Shown here one piece after another: positions 52,722 through 61,430 of a stretch of DNA of 64,000 nt. A program made the translations under genes and the position numbers. Numbering within the stretch: position 1 is the first letter of the stretch; each line of letters starts with the position of its first letter. The DNA comes from Myxococcales bacterium (lineage in GTDB: Bacteria; Myxococcota_A; Polyangia; Polyangiales; Polyangiaceae). Below the pieces are notes generated by a model, which saw only the letters and a program-made list of their open reading frames with translations, was not told the DNA's origin and ran no database searches. The DNA lies in the NCBI GenBank assembly GCA_016720545.1, contig JADKKK010000034.1, forward strand, positions 310,001-374,000. The letters run 5' to 3'.

Positions 52722-54544
52722 GACGCGCTCTCCCTCTCGTCGAGGTCGAGATCGAGCAAGGCGCGCTCAGCGGACTGCTCTTCGGCGAACGCCGCGTAGA
52801 GCGATCCATTCGCGAGCAGCTCCGTGGGGGTACCGCGCTCGAGCACGCGCCCCTCGTCCAGCACGACCACCTCGTCGCACATCGAGGCCGCCGCGACGCG
52901 GTGAGTGACGAGCACGAGCGTGCCCTGCTTGGCGTGCCGCGCGATGGTCGCGAGGATCGCCTCTTCGGTCTTCGCGTCCACCGCGGAGAGCGGGTCGTCG
53001 AGGACGAGGATGCGAGGGCTCCGGGCGAAGGCGCGCGCCAGGGCGATTCGCTGCTTCTGCCCGCCCGAGAGCTGGACGCCGCGCTCGCCCACTACGGTGT
53101 CGAGCTGCTCGGGGAGCGCCATCGCCTCTTCGTAGACCTGCGCGTCTTTCGCGGCCTCGCGGATCAGCGCCCTGCTCGCCTCGCTCTCGGTCTCCGTCAG
53201 GGAGAACCCGACGTTGCCCGTCACCGTGGTGGAGAACAGGAACGCGTCCTGCTGGGCGTAACCGACGGACTCGCGCACGAAGCCGAGCGGCAGGTCGCAG
53301 AGGTCGACGCCGTCGAAGAACACCGCCCCCTTGGGCGTCGGCAGGAGGCGCGCGAGCAGCATGGCGAGGGTCGACTTGCCAGAGCCCGTGCGCCCCATGA
53401 TGGCGAGCGAGCGCCCTGCGGGCAGGTCGAAGGCCACGTCGGAGAGCACCTCGCGCTTGCGGACCCCGTACGCGAACGACAGACCGCGCACGGAGAGCGC
53501 GCCTCTCGGTTGGGCGGGCGGCGGCAGGTCGCCAGAGACAATCTCAGGCACCTCGGAGAAGATCTCGGCGAGGCGCGCGAAGCCCGCCCGCCCGCGCTGG
53601 ACGATCGCCACCGAGAAGCCCACCGCGATCATGGGCCAGGTCATGCGGCCGTAGGCGAGCCAGAACGCGAAGAACGCGCCCTTCGTGAGCGTACCGTCGA
53701 GCAGGAGCTTCGCGCCGTACCAGAAGAACGCGAGGAGCCCCACGGACGCCGCTCCTCCGATCGCCGGACCCATGAGCCCGCGGAGTCGCGCGAGGCCGAG
53801 GCTCGCGTCGAGGTACGCTTGGTTCGCTGCGTCGAACCGGCGGCGCTCGCGGCGCTCGAGGGCGAAGCTGCGCACGACCCGCACGCCGGCGAGGTTCACC
53901 TGGAGCACCTCGCTGAGGGCACCAAGCGCCTCTTGGTTCGCCTTCGTGCGGGTGTAGAGCTGCCCGCTCACGCCGCGCCCGAGGAGCACGATCAGCGGGA
54001 GGGTGACGAACGACACCACGGTGAGGCGGCCCGAGATCGAGAGCATCACCTGGAGCGCGCTCGCGAACGCGAACCCCACGTTCACGAGGTTCAGGATCCC
54101 GAACCCGAAGAGCAAGCGCACCTGGAGCAGATCGCCAGACGACCGGCTCATGATCTCGCCAGCGGACATCTTGCGGTAGAACGCTGCGCCGAGCGAGTGC
54201 AGGTGCTCGAGGAGGGCCGAGCGGAGCTCGTACTCGACGTCGCGGCCGGCGTTGAAGATGTACCAGCGGCTCGCGACCCGCGTGAGGAGCGCCACCACCG
54301 CGAGCACGAGCATGAGCGCCGAGGGGAGCCACGGGAGCGCGCTGCGTTCGTCGAAGATCTGGTCGACCGCGGACTTCGACAGCCAGTCGATGCGGTTCAT
54401 CGCGAGCTGGAAAATGGCGAGCATGACGCCACCGGCCGCGTAGGCCGGCAGCTGCCGCCGAAGCTGTCCCGTGAGGGTGCGCGGATAGGGGCGCGCGGAC
54501 GACGCCGTCGGAGGGCGCGTGGAAGCTGTCCCAACGGGGGCCAA
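52718..54544 (-). CDS. ABC exporter half-transporter with degenerate ATPase site
   Basis: A 608-aa partner of the downstream gene: six transmembrane helices and an ATPase with Walker A GRTGSGKST, signature QLSGGQKQRIALAR and Walker B ILVLDDPLSAVD, where the catalytic Glu is replaced by Asp. This matches the asymmetric, non-equivalent site of heterodimeric exporters such as TM287/288 and BmrCD. The first gene of the pair; its ATG 54544 lies about 90 nt after the terminator of the small RNA candidate. The first 20 residues are Arg/Ser/Pro-rich and cytoplasmic. Confidence 0.93.
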   Translation of the reverse strand: MAPVGTASTRPPTASSARPYPRTLTGQLRRQLPAYAAGGVMLAIFQLAMNRIDWLSKSAVDQIFDERSALPWLPSALMLVLAVVALLTRVASRWYIFNAGRDVEYELRSALLEHLHSLGAAFYRKMSAGEIMSRSSGDLLQVRLLFGFGILNLVNVGFAFASALQVMLSISGRLTVVSFVTLPLIVLLGRGVSGQLYTRTKANQEALGALSEVLQVNLAGVRVVRSFALERRERRRFDAANQAYLDASLGLARLRGLMGPAIGGAASVGLLAFFWYGAKLLLDGTLTKGAFFAFWLAYGRMTWPMIAVGFSVAIVQRGRAGFARLAEIFSEVPEIVSGDLPPPAQPRGALSVRGLSFAYGVRKREVLSDVAFDLPAGRSLAIMGRTGSGKSTLAMLLARLLPTPKGAVFFDGVDLCDLPLGFVRESVGYAQQDAFLFSTTVTGNVGFSLTETESEASRALIREAAKDAQVYEEAMALPEQLDTVVGERGVQLSGGQKQRIALARAFARSPRILVLDDPLSAVDAKTEEAILATIARHAKQGTLVLVTHRVAAASMCDEVVVLDEGRVLERGTPTELLANGSLYAAFAEEQSAERALLDLDLDERESAS

Positions 54545-54630
54545 GGCCTGGGGTTCTACCCCGTGCCTGGACGGGTCGCTTCAAAAAAGAAAGCGGCCAA
54601 GCTCGCCGGGCGAGCTCTCGCGACGTCGAC

Positions 54631-54672
54631 GAAATAGAAAAGCCCCGCACGGGAGGGGATGCCGTGCGGGGC
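54631..54672 (-). terminator. Intrinsic terminator
   Basis: GCCCCGCACGG and its exact complement form an 11-bp stem with a 9-nt loop. On the minus strand it is followed by TTTTCTATTTC. This is the clearest Rho-independent terminator in the window. It would end the small RNA or readthrough from the KOW-domain gene, before the ABC exporter pair. Confidence 0.8.
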
Positions 54673-54746
54673 GGCCCTCGCTTGCGCGAGGGAGTAGGCG
54701 GCATGCACCGAGCGGCGGGGGGGGGAGCTGCCCGGCGCGTGCCTAG
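54631..54746 (-). ncRNA. Predicted structured small RNA with sigma-54-type promoter and intrinsic terminator
   Basis: Read on the minus strand, a -24/-12 promoter (see 54756-54771) would start a transcript near 54746. It contains a hairpin of 7 perfect base pairs closed by a GCAA (GNRA) loop (54675-54692). It ends in an 11-bp perfect stem (54642-54652 with 54662-54672) followed by TTTTCTATTTC. Expected length is about 100-115 nt. It includes a run of nine C residues. There is no good open reading frame with a ribosome-binding site in it. The same hairpin could instead be only the terminator for the KOW gene 222 bp upstream. No known RNA family is recognised. Confidence 0.55.
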
Positions 54747-54755
54747 TTCCTCTTT

Positions 54756-54771
54756 AGCGAGGACTGTGCCA
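54756..54771 (-). promoter_or_regulatory. Sigma-54-type (-24/-12) promoter
   Basis: The minus-strand sequence TGGCACAGTCCTCGCT holds GG at -24 and GC at -12 with the required 11-base step between them. It agrees with TGGCAC-N5-TTGCW except for one base in the -12 box (TCGC for TTGC). An AT-rich TTTGTTTTGTTT run sits directly upstream. The expected start is about 54745. Confidence 0.55.
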
Positions 54772-54827
54772 AACAAAACAAACCAAAGATCAGCTACTTA
54801 GCGTGGGTTCGAGGCGACGTGTGTTTC

Positions 54828-54837
54828 GTTCGCGAAC
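54828..54837. promoter_or_regulatory. Palindrome at enhancer distance from the sigma-54-type promoter
   Basis: GTTCGCGAAC, a perfect 10-bp palindrome, is about 57-67 bp upstream of the -24 element, near -85 to -95, the usual zone for enhancer-binding activators. This is a positional inference. Confidence 0.35.
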
Positions 54838-54893
54838 TGAACAATGCGAACCTGGAACGCGACGAACGCGTCTCGGGCGCGGCCGCGGTGAGG

Positions 54894-56102
54894 TCAGCGG
54901 GCGGGCGGCTTACGGTGCGACGAAGGGAGCCGCGTGCGCCCGCTCTTCGGCGCGCACGCGACCAGGTCGGCGATGGGCACCCGCGCGACGAGCAGGCCAA
55001 GGCTCACCTTCGCCTCGTCGCTGCCGAGCAGCTCGAGCACCGCGCCGATGCGACCCGCGAACGGGCCCGCGAGCACTTTGACGCCGGTGCCCCGCTCCAC
55101 TGGCACGGCCGGATCGACGTCGAACAACCTCGGCGCGCGCGCGCGCCGAGGGATCTTGCGCGCGAGCGGCGCAAGCGGCGGGAGTCGCTCCGGCTCGAGC
55201 GGCGGGGCCGCGACGCTGCCGTAGCGTCGCGAGGGCGGCTCGCGGTAGCTGCGCTTCGGGCGTGGCTCGTCGTCCTCGCGAGGCGGTCTCCGCGCGGTGC
55301 GCTCGCTCGGCACGCCGCCCTCGTCGGGCAGCTCGAGGCGGCGCTCGCGACGGGCCTCCCACCGCGTCACGAGGCCGAGCACGTCGTTGTCCTCCGCCCA
55401 AGCGACGAGCTTCGTGACCGAAGACAGCGCGAACAGCGCGTCCTCCAGGGCGTCGCCCAGATCGGCGGGGAACGACAGCACGATCCGCTTCGGGATACGC
55501 CAGCGCACGCGCAGCGACGACGGCTCGGCGCGGGCGCGCTCGGACAACGCGCGGAGATCGTCCGCCGTGGCGCGCTGGGCGCAGAGCGCGCCCGCGGCCG
55601 AGGGGCCGGGAGGGAAACACAAAAGCTCGAACACCTCGGGGAGCGACTCGAGGGACGAGAGCAGCTCCAGCAAGCCCCCGGGATCGGCCAGGCGCGCGCG
55701 GAGGTTCTCCGCGTCGACCCACGCGCGCGCGGGCAGATCGATGCGCAGCTCGACCGCCTCGAGGTACACGAGGAGCGCGACGTGAAGGTGCGGGAGGTAC
55801 GGCGCCTCGCCCATGCGGGGGCGGAGGGAGCGCGTGTCCTCGGCCAGCTCTTCGACCGTGGTGCGCGCGAAGCGCTCGCGCACGAAGACGACGCCCGAGC
55901 CGTCACCGTCGGGATCGCGCACCGCGTGCACCTCGAGCGGCCCGAAGCGCTCGGAGAGGTGCGCCGCGGCCTCGGCGGCCCACGAGAACAGGCGCCCCTC
56001 GAGCGAGCGCCGCGCCTTCGTCGGCGCCTGCGGGAGCGTCGCCCCGAAATCGTCGTCGGTGAGGCGAAGGCTGGCGCGTCGGGGGAGGGCCCGGGGGTTC
56101 AT
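54894..56102 (-). CDS. KOW-motif-containing hypothetical protein
   Basis: A 402-aa protein. The C-terminal 60 residues hold a KOW-like barrel, GTGVKVLAGPFAGRIGAVLEL, as in NusG/Spt5 and ribosomal L24-like proteins, ending in a basic Lys/Arg/Pro tail. A linker of about 90 residues (REDDEPRPKRSYREP) is disordered and charged. The N-terminal 230 residues are globular: FVRERFARTTVEELAEDTRSL, LPHLHVALLVYLEAVELRIDLPA, RIVLSFPADLGDAL. No family is assigned. It may bind RNA or polymerase through the KOW domain. ATG 56102 is preferred over ATG 56168. Confidence 0.78.
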   Translation of the reverse strand: MNPRALPRRASLRLTDDDFGATLPQAPTKARRSLEGRLFSWAAEAAAHLSERFGPLEVHAVRDPDGDGSGVVFVRERFARTTVEELAEDTRSLRPRMGEAPYLPHLHVALLVYLEAVELRIDLPARAWVDAENLRARLADPGGLLELLSSLESLPEVFELLCFPPGPSAAGALCAQRATADDLRALSERARAEPSSLRVRWRIPKRIVLSFPADLGDALEDALFALSSVTKLVAWAEDNDVLGLVTRWEARRERRLELPDEGGVPSERTARRPPREDDEPRPKRSYREPPSRRYGSVAAPPLEPERLPPLAPLARKIPRRARAPRLFDVDPAVPVERGTGVKVLAGPFAGRIGAVLELLGSDEAKVSLGLLVARVPIADLVACAPKSGRTRLPSSHRKPPAR

Positions 56103-56280
56103 GGCGAGGAACGGCGTGACGGAGAGCGCGGCGTGGGGCGGCGCACGCGGCGACGCCGGGCCGAACATACGGAGTTGCGCGGGCGAGTCAATCGCAGGCT
56201 CCGCGGGGGCACGACGCGGCGCGCGCGCTCGACCGTCGAGACACCTTCCACGGGCCGCGGCTTCGAGCTACATCGGTCCC

Positions 56281-57540
56281 ATGCGGCCAGGAAGATTCGC
56301 GCCTCGGCGGCTCGGCGTACTCGGCCTGTGCGCCATCGCCACGCTCGGCTGCAAGAAGGACCCCGCCGCCTCGAACGCCCCGGACGCCGCCGCGCACGCT
56401 GCTCCCTCCGCGCCCGCGGCCACCGTGACACCAGAGGGGGAGGCCGTGTCGGCCAACGCCTCGAACGGGGAGTCCGCGGGCGCCGTCGCGATCGGCCCCT
56501 CCACCGCCCAGGTGCGGCTTCGGCCGCGCACGCCGGCGCGCGCCGGCGAGGTGATCGCCATCCCCGCGGGGGTGCTCCTTTCGGGGACGCTGCCCAGCGA
56601 CGACGGGCGTGATCCCGCGGCGGTCGCGGGCCTCTCACCCTACCCGCTCGGCGCCTTCAGCATCGACGCCCTCCCCTTCCCCAACGACCCCGCGAGGCCG
56701 CCCAAGGCGCAGGTCTCGCGCGACGACGCGGCCAAGGCTTGCCAGGAGCGCGGCGCGCGCCTCTGCACCGACCTCGAGTGGGAGCGGGCCTGCAAGGGCC
56801 CCGACGCCGACACGTACGCGACGGGGCCCACGTGGGACCCGGCGTGCGAGGCCGAGGCGGCCACGTGCGCGTCGGGGTTCGGTGCCCGCGCGATGGGTGG
56901 CCTGCGCGAGTGGGTCGGCGCGAAGGGCGAGGCCGGCGAGGGCGCGCCGTTCCGCGGAGGCGGCCCGAGGGAGCCTGGCATCGGAGTGCACCGCTGCGCG
57001 CGGCGCGGCACGAGCCAGGGGCTCGCGGCCGATCTGGGCTTCCGCTGCTGCACCGGCGGGGAGCGCCCGAAGCTCGTCGAAGTGGAGCCCTTTCGAAAGA
57101 CCAAGCTGGACGCGAGCGAGCTTGCCGCGATCGTCGCGGGCGCGCCCGAGCTCGCCGGGCGGCCAGGCTTCGGCGCCGAGCTCCGCCTGTTCGACCCGGC
57201 CGACTCGACCTCCGTGGTCGGGCGGACGCAGGCGCCCCACGTCGGGTTGGTCTTCAGCACACAGCCCCTCCTGTGGAGCCCGGATCCGGGGGTCGAGGTG
57301 CTCGTGGTGACGGGGCGGAGCAAGACCGCCTCGTTCGTGCTCGCGCTGTTCCCACTCTCCTCGGGAAAATACAAAATTGCTTCTTATTTCGTAATGTTGG
57401 GAGATGTTTCCCCCGTGGCGTTGGCCTACAATCCGAGCCGCAGACGCGAGCTGCAGTGGACCACGTGCTGGGGTTGCTCGGGCGAGACCGGCGGTGTGAG
57501 CTTCCGCGAGGACCGGCGCATCGTGATCGTGCAATTCTAG
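56281..57540 (+). CDS. FGE/SUMF1-like domain lipoprotein
   Basis: A 419-aa lipoprotein: signal with lipobox ATLGC at about residue 24 and an Ala/Pro-rich linker. A formylglycine-generating-enzyme-like (sulfatase-modifying factor) domain follows from about 85 to 260 (IPAGVLLSGTLP, YPLGAFSID, VSRDDAAKACQERGARLCTDLEWERAC, FRGGGPREP, LGFRCCTGG). A further 160-residue beta-rich domain ends the protein. The catalytic pair of Cys in true FGE enzymes is not evident, so it may only bind. FGE-like lipoproteins are numerous in myxobacteria. Confidence 0.85.
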   Translation: MRPGRFAPRRLGVLGLCAIATLGCKKDPAASNAPDAAAHAAPSAPAATVTPEGEAVSANASNGESAGAVAIGPSTAQVRLRPRTPARAGEVIAIPAGVLLSGTLPSDDGRDPAAVAGLSPYPLGAFSIDALPFPNDPARPPKAQVSRDDAAKACQERGARLCTDLEWERACKGPDADTYATGPTWDPACEAEAATCASGFGARAMGGLREWVGAKGEAGEGAPFRGGGPREPGIGVHRCARRGTSQGLAADLGFRCCTGGERPKLVEVEPFRKTKLDASELAAIVAGAPELAGRPGFGAELRLFDPADSTSVVGRTQAPHVGLVFSTQPLLWSPDPGVEVLVVTGRSKTASFVLALFPLSSGKYKIASYFVMLGDVSPVALAYNPSRRRELQWTTCWGCSGETGGVSFREDRRIVIVQF

Positions 57541-57550
57541 CGAGACTCCG

Positions 57551-58381
57551 ATGGCGCCTCCGCTTCGAGTCGGCCTGCTCCTCGCCGCCGCGGTCTCGGT
57601 GGTGCCCGCGGCCGTCGCGCTCCTCGTCTCGCCGGCAGCGCGCGCGTGGCTGCGAGGCACGGGGAGCGTGCGGCAGACCCTCTCCAACGCCTCGGTCGGC
57701 CTCGTCTTCCTCGCGTCGCAGATGGCGCTCCGCGGCGCGCTCGTGGGGGTCTTCGCGGGCGCCGCAGGGCTCGTCCCGTGGAAGCTCCCCGAAGGCCCTC
57801 CGAGCGCCCTGCTCGCCTTCGTCCTGCTCGACCTCGTGTATTACGCGCAGCACCGCGTGGAGCACGCCGTGCCGGTGTTGTGGGCCATCCACGCCGTGCA
57901 CCACCAGTCGCGCGACTACAACCTCTCGGTCTCTCTGCGCGTAGGCGTCCTCGCCTCGCTCTCGACGGCGGTGTTCCACGCGTCGCTCGCGCTCGCCGGT
58001 GTGACGGTCACTCAGTACGCGGTGGTCGCGACCGTGCACGCCGTGCTGCTCTTCGGGCTGCACGCACGGACCAAGATCGCGTTCGGTCCCGGCCGCGTGT
58101 TCAACGCGCCGGTGTTCCACCGGGTGCACCACGGCGCCGACCGCGCGTACGTCGACAAGAACTTTGGCGGTGTCCTGCTCGTGTTCGATCGGCTCTTCGG
58201 CACCTTCGCTCCGTACACGACCGAGCCCGTCTTCGGCGTCGTCGGCGAGGAGTGCCCCGAGCTCCCGCTCGCGGCCAACGCCGCGCCCTGGGTCGCGCTC
58301 GCGGAGAAGGTGCGCCGGCAGCCGACGCTTGGCGGTAAGCTCGGCGCGTTGCTCGTGCGGCCCCCCGACGCCGCGGAGTGA
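57551..58381 (+). CDS. Sterol desaturase/fatty acid hydroxylase family protein
   Basis: A 276-aa integral membrane di-iron enzyme. The histidine motifs are HRVEH, HAVHHQSRDYN, and HRVHHG, as in sterol desaturases and fatty acid hydroxylases. Four hydrophobic helices lie before and between them. It uses oxygen to introduce a double bond or a hydroxyl group into lipid chains. Which lipid is not known; some Myxococcota make sterols, so a sterol target is possible but unproven. It starts 11 bp after the FGE-like lipoprotein gene and is probably in the same transcript. Confidence 0.9.
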   Translation: MAPPLRVGLLLAAAVSVVPAAVALLVSPAARAWLRGTGSVRQTLSNASVGLVFLASQMALRGALVGVFAGAAGLVPWKLPEGPPSALLAFVLLDLVYYAQHRVEHAVPVLWAIHAVHHQSRDYNLSVSLRVGVLASLSTAVFHASLALAGVTVTQYAVVATVHAVLLFGLHARTKIAFGPGRVFNAPVFHRVHHGADRAYVDKNFGGVLLVFDRLFGTFAPYTTEPVFGVVGEECPELPLAANAAPWVALAEKVRRQPTLGGKLGALLVRPPDAAE

Positions 58382-58421
58382 ACGGCAGCCGCGCCTCCCG
58401 CGGCGTGCCGTTCTTCACAGC

Positions 58422-59507
58422 TCACGGCATGACGAACCCGGACCCTCGCACCTCCGGTGCGCCGGCCTCGTACCAGGGGATGCGCGCGGAGTACCCGCTC
58501 CAAGTCAGACCGGCCGCCACGAGCGAGAGCGCGAACGCCCCGAGGAGCGCGAAGCCGTTCAGCGTGGGGACCGAGCCGAGGGACGCGAAGCCTCCCACGT
58601 GGACGATCCGAACCTTCGCGCGCCGACCTTGCGCTGGCTCGAGCGTCGAGCAGCGCTCTGCGGGCACCCTGAAGGCGGCCTTGTAGCCGGACTCGCCCAC
58701 GACGTTGACCGTGCCCCATGAGCTCACGGAGCCCTTGGTGCGGCTCACGTGGCGCTCCACCTGGAGCACGGTCGCGTCCTCGCTCGTACCGCGGAGGCTC
58801 GCGGCGACGAACGGGAACCCGAGGAGCATGTTGGTGAACAGGAACGCGCTCGTCGCCGCCAGGCTCGCGTTGCGGAGGAAGCTCGCGCGAGGCTCGTGCC
58901 GCTCGGCGAGCCGCCTCGCGTCGGCGAGGACCATGGGCCCCTCTCGCGAGGGCGTGAGGCGCCACTCGGCGTGGACGCCGTCGTACGCGCGACCGAGAGC
59001 GCCGCGCGCCACGACGACTTGGTCCCGCACGAGGCGGGCCGCGCGTTGCCGACGCATCGGGACGGTGGACCCCAGGTCGACGCGGTCCGCGATGACGAGC
59101 AACGTCCCGCTCGGATCGACGCGGACGCGCTCGCCCTCGTCGGTCACGAGATAGAACGGTCGCGCTTCGATGCGACGACCGACCTCCAACCACGCGTGAC
59201 CCTGGGTCGTTCCGCCGCGGTTCTGAGCCTGCTCGTCGATCGTGAGCCCGACCACGACGTCGCCGGCGCTCGCAAGCTCGACGCGACCGCGCACCGCTCC
59301 GTGAGGGCCTCCGACGAGCGGCCCACCGAGGCCCGCTCGATCCCGCTCCGCGAGCTTCGCCAGGCGCGCGGCCTGGACCCAAGCGACGACGAGACCTGCG
59401 ATTCCACCGACGAAGAACAGCGCCACGAGCGCAGCGCTCAGCATCCACGGGAGGTGGTTGTCGGCGATGAGCTGGGGTCGAAGGAGCTCTTCGGTGGGGA
59501 CCAACAC
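58422..59507 (-). CDS. Membrane protein with GIDE-like domain
   Basis: A 361-aa protein with transmembrane segments at about 22-45, 215-240 and 325-345. The segment between the first two resembles the GIDE domain: GRVELASAGDVVVGLTIDEQ, then FYLVTDEGERVRVDPSGTLLVI. In eukaryotes GIDE is joined to a RING finger in the MULAN ligase. There is no RING here. The start is GTG 59507, with AGGAG-like sequence not obvious. Function unknown. It is convergent with the sterol-desaturase-like gene. Confidence 0.75.
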   Translation of the reverse strand: MLVPTEELLRPQLIADNHLPWMLSAALVALFFVGGIAGLVVAWVQAARLAKLAERDRAGLGGPLVGGPHGAVRGRVELASAGDVVVGLTIDEQAQNRGGTTQGHAWLEVGRRIEARPFYLVTDEGERVRVDPSGTLLVIADRVDLGSTVPMRRQRAARLVRDQVVVARGALGRAYDGVHAEWRLTPSREGPMVLADARRLAERHEPRASFLRNASLAATSAFLFTNMLLGFPFVAASLRGTSEDATVLQVERHVSRTKGSVSSWGTVNVVGESGYKAAFRVPAERCSTLEPAQGRRAKVRIVHVGGFASLGSVPTLNGFALLGAFALSLVAAGLTWSGYSARIPWYEAGAPEVRGSGFVMP

Positions 59508-59574
59508 AGCCGCATCCTAGCGCGTCCACGGCCGCGTTGCCCCCCCCCCGCGCTCCACGCCGCGCGTAAGCGAC

Positions 59575-60075
59575 TCAGAGCGACGCGGGGCCTCGGTACG
59601 GGCCGCCGCCACCGAACGCGAGGCGACCGCGCCACGGGCTCGCCGAGCCGTCCACGATCTGCGCGAGGCGCTCGCGCTGCATCGGGTCGAGCACCTCGTG
59701 GATGCTTCGGAACGCGGCGACCACGGCCTGCTCCGCGCGCTCGTAGGCTGCGCGGCCCCCGGCCTGCGCCTCCGCGAAGGTGGCCGCATCCGGCCCCTCG
59801 GCTCGAATCGCCGCGGCGAGGTTCGCGCGCTGGGCGCGGCCCGCCACTCGGGCCTCGCGCGCCGTGGTCCACGCCTCCTCGAGGGCGCTCCGGATCACCT
59901 TCTCCTGGCCGGGTGTCGTGTCGAGTGAGCGAAAGACCCAGCGGAGCCAGCGACTGCGCCCGAGGCGCAGACCGCCGCCGCCGCAGCTCCCATTGTGAGA
60001 CCTCCGAACGAGCTTGACGACGAGCCTCACGGCGAGCGCGGTGGCGAGGATGGTGAGCGCGGGGACGAGCAACAT
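59575..60075 (-). CDS. Spy/CpxP-like small membrane-anchored protein
   Basis: A 166-aa protein: N-terminal transmembrane helix (about 3-22), then a Gly-rich linker (SCGGGGLRLGRSRW) and a helical domain. The latter has LDTTPGQEKVIRSALEE, ANLAAAIRAEGPDAATFAEAQ and LDPMQRERLAQIVDG. The two LT-x-x-Q-like helices match Spy/CpxP and heavy-metal-sensor (CnrX-like) proteins, which protect or sense in the periplasm. No partner sensor is adjacent. Confidence 0.82.
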   Translation of the reverse strand: MLLVPALTILATALAVRLVVKLVRRSHNGSCGGGGLRLGRSRWLRWVFRSLDTTPGQEKVIRSALEEAWTTAREARVAGRAQRANLAAAIRAEGPDAATFAEAQAGGRAAYERAEQAVVAAFRSIHEVLDPMQRERLAQIVDGSASPWRGRLAFGGGGPYRGPASL

Positions 60076-60209
60076 GACAGACCTCCAGAGGACGTTGGAA
60101 CCGCGGCTCGGGGAGCGCCGCGGGGGGAGCCGTCAATGTGGGTCGTCGACGCCGCTGCGCTGCCGCGAGGCGGGTAAAGACGTGTAAACCGGTGCACCAC
60201 AAAACACGA

Positions 60210-60247
60210 CGCGCCGCACTCGCGAGCTGTCTCGCGGGGGCGGCGCG
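60210..60247 (-). terminator. Hairpin downstream of the aldolase gene
   Basis: CGCGCCGC (60210-60217) pairs with GCGGCGCG (60240-60247). On the minus strand a TTTT lies 5-8 nt beyond the stem. It may terminate the aldolase transcript, though the U-tract is short. Confidence 0.4.
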
Positions 60248-60274
60248 GACGCGGCGCGGACGCGGCCAGGTCGC

Positions 60275-61348
60275 TCAGAAGTCGAACTTGCCCAAGCTCC
60301 CCAGGTTCCGGCAGGCCTCGACGACCCGGGCCGCCATGCCCTTCTCGGCGAGGTGGAGCCACACGCGCGGATCGATGTGCTTCTTGTTGGGCTTGGTGTC
60401 GCCCTCGGGGTTGCCGAGCTGGCTCTTCAGGTAGGCGTCCTTCTCGTCCATGTACTTCTTCACGGGCGAGAGGAAGGCCCACTGCGTGTCCGTGTCGATG
60501 TTCATCTTCACGACGCCGTAGGAGACGGCCTCGGCGATCTCGTCGGGCGAGGAGCCCGAGCCGCCGTGGAAGACGAACGAGACCGGCTTCACCCCGGTCT
60601 TGCGCTCGGCCTGGATGTGCTCCTGGCTGCTCTTCAGGATCTTCGGCGTGAGCTTCACGTTCCCCGGGGCGTACACCCCGTGCGTGTTGCCAAACGAGGC
60701 CGCCACGGTGAAGTCGCCGACGGCGTGGAGCGCGTCGTAGGAGGCGAGCACGTCGGCCGGCTGCGTGTAGAGCTTCGCGTTGTCGACGCCCGAGTTGTCG
60801 ACGCCGTCTTCCTCGCCGCCCGTCACGCCGAGCTCGATCTCGAGCGTCATGCCGAGCTTCGCCATGCGCGCGAGGTAGGAGCGCGAAATCTCCAGGTTCT
60901 CCGCGAGGGGCTCCTCGGAGAGGTCCAGCATGTGCGCGCTGAAGAGCGGCGCGCCGGTGGCGGCGAAATACGCCTCGCCGGCGTCGAGCAGCCCATCGAC
61001 CCACGGGAGGAGCTTCTTCGCGCAGTGGTCGGTGTTGAGGATGACGGGCACGCCATACGCCTCCGCCAGAGTGCGGACGTGGTGAGCGCCCGCGATCGCA
61101 CCTTGCACCGACGCGACGTGCTTGCCGTTGTCGAGGAACTTGCCTGCGTTGAACTGGGCGCCGGTGTGCGAATACTGCACGATGACCGGCGACTTCGCCT
61201 CGCGCGCGGCCTGGAGGACCGCGTTCGTCGAGTTGCTACCGATGACGTTCACGGCGGGGAGCGCGCACGACTCGCTCTTGCAGTAGTCGAACACTTCCCG
61301 CAGCGCGTTGCCGGCGAGGACGCCGGGCTTCAGCTTGAGGTTGGCCAT
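60275..61348 (-). CDS. fbaA: Class II fructose-bisphosphate aldolase
   Basis: A 357-aa zinc aldolase. PVILNTDHCAKKLLPW carries the catalytic Asp107 and zinc His108. LEIELGVTGGEEDGVDN, FGNTHGVYAPGNVKL (zinc His) and SFVFHGGSGS (zinc His/phosphate loop) follow, then KMNIDTDTQWAF. It splits fructose-1,6-bisphosphate into glyceraldehyde-3-phosphate and DHAP in glycolysis and reverses this in gluconeogenesis. Length and layout are those of the E. coli FbaA type. Start: ATG 61348. The long upstream frame is a shadow. The gene is monocistronic. Confidence 0.96.
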   Translation of the reverse strand: MANLKLKPGVLAGNALREVFDYCKSESCALPAVNVIGSNSTNAVLQAAREAKSPVIVQYSHTGAQFNAGKFLDNGKHVASVQGAIAGAHHVRTLAEAYGVPVILNTDHCAKKLLPWVDGLLDAGEAYFAATGAPLFSAHMLDLSEEPLAENLEISRSYLARMAKLGMTLEIELGVTGGEEDGVDNSGVDNAKLYTQPADVLASYDALHAVGDFTVAASFGNTHGVYAPGNVKLTPKILKSSQEHIQAERKTGVKPVSFVFHGGSGSSPDEIAEAVSYGVVKMNIDTDTQWAFLSPVKKYMDEKDAYLKSQLGNPEGDTKPNKKHIDPRVWLHLAEKGMAARVVEACRNLGSLGKFDF

Positions 61349-61430
61349 GCGCGGCACCATACCACCTCGAGCGCGACAGTGCGCGTCAGGCAGCGGGGCC
61401 GAGCGGCGTTCGACGCGAGGCCGGGCCGGC

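Noticed and set aside
54800..54820. tRNA T-arm-like sequence (GGGTTCGAGGC)
   Set aside because: The flanks do not form a T-stem, and there is no acceptor or anticodon arm. No tRNA can be folded here.
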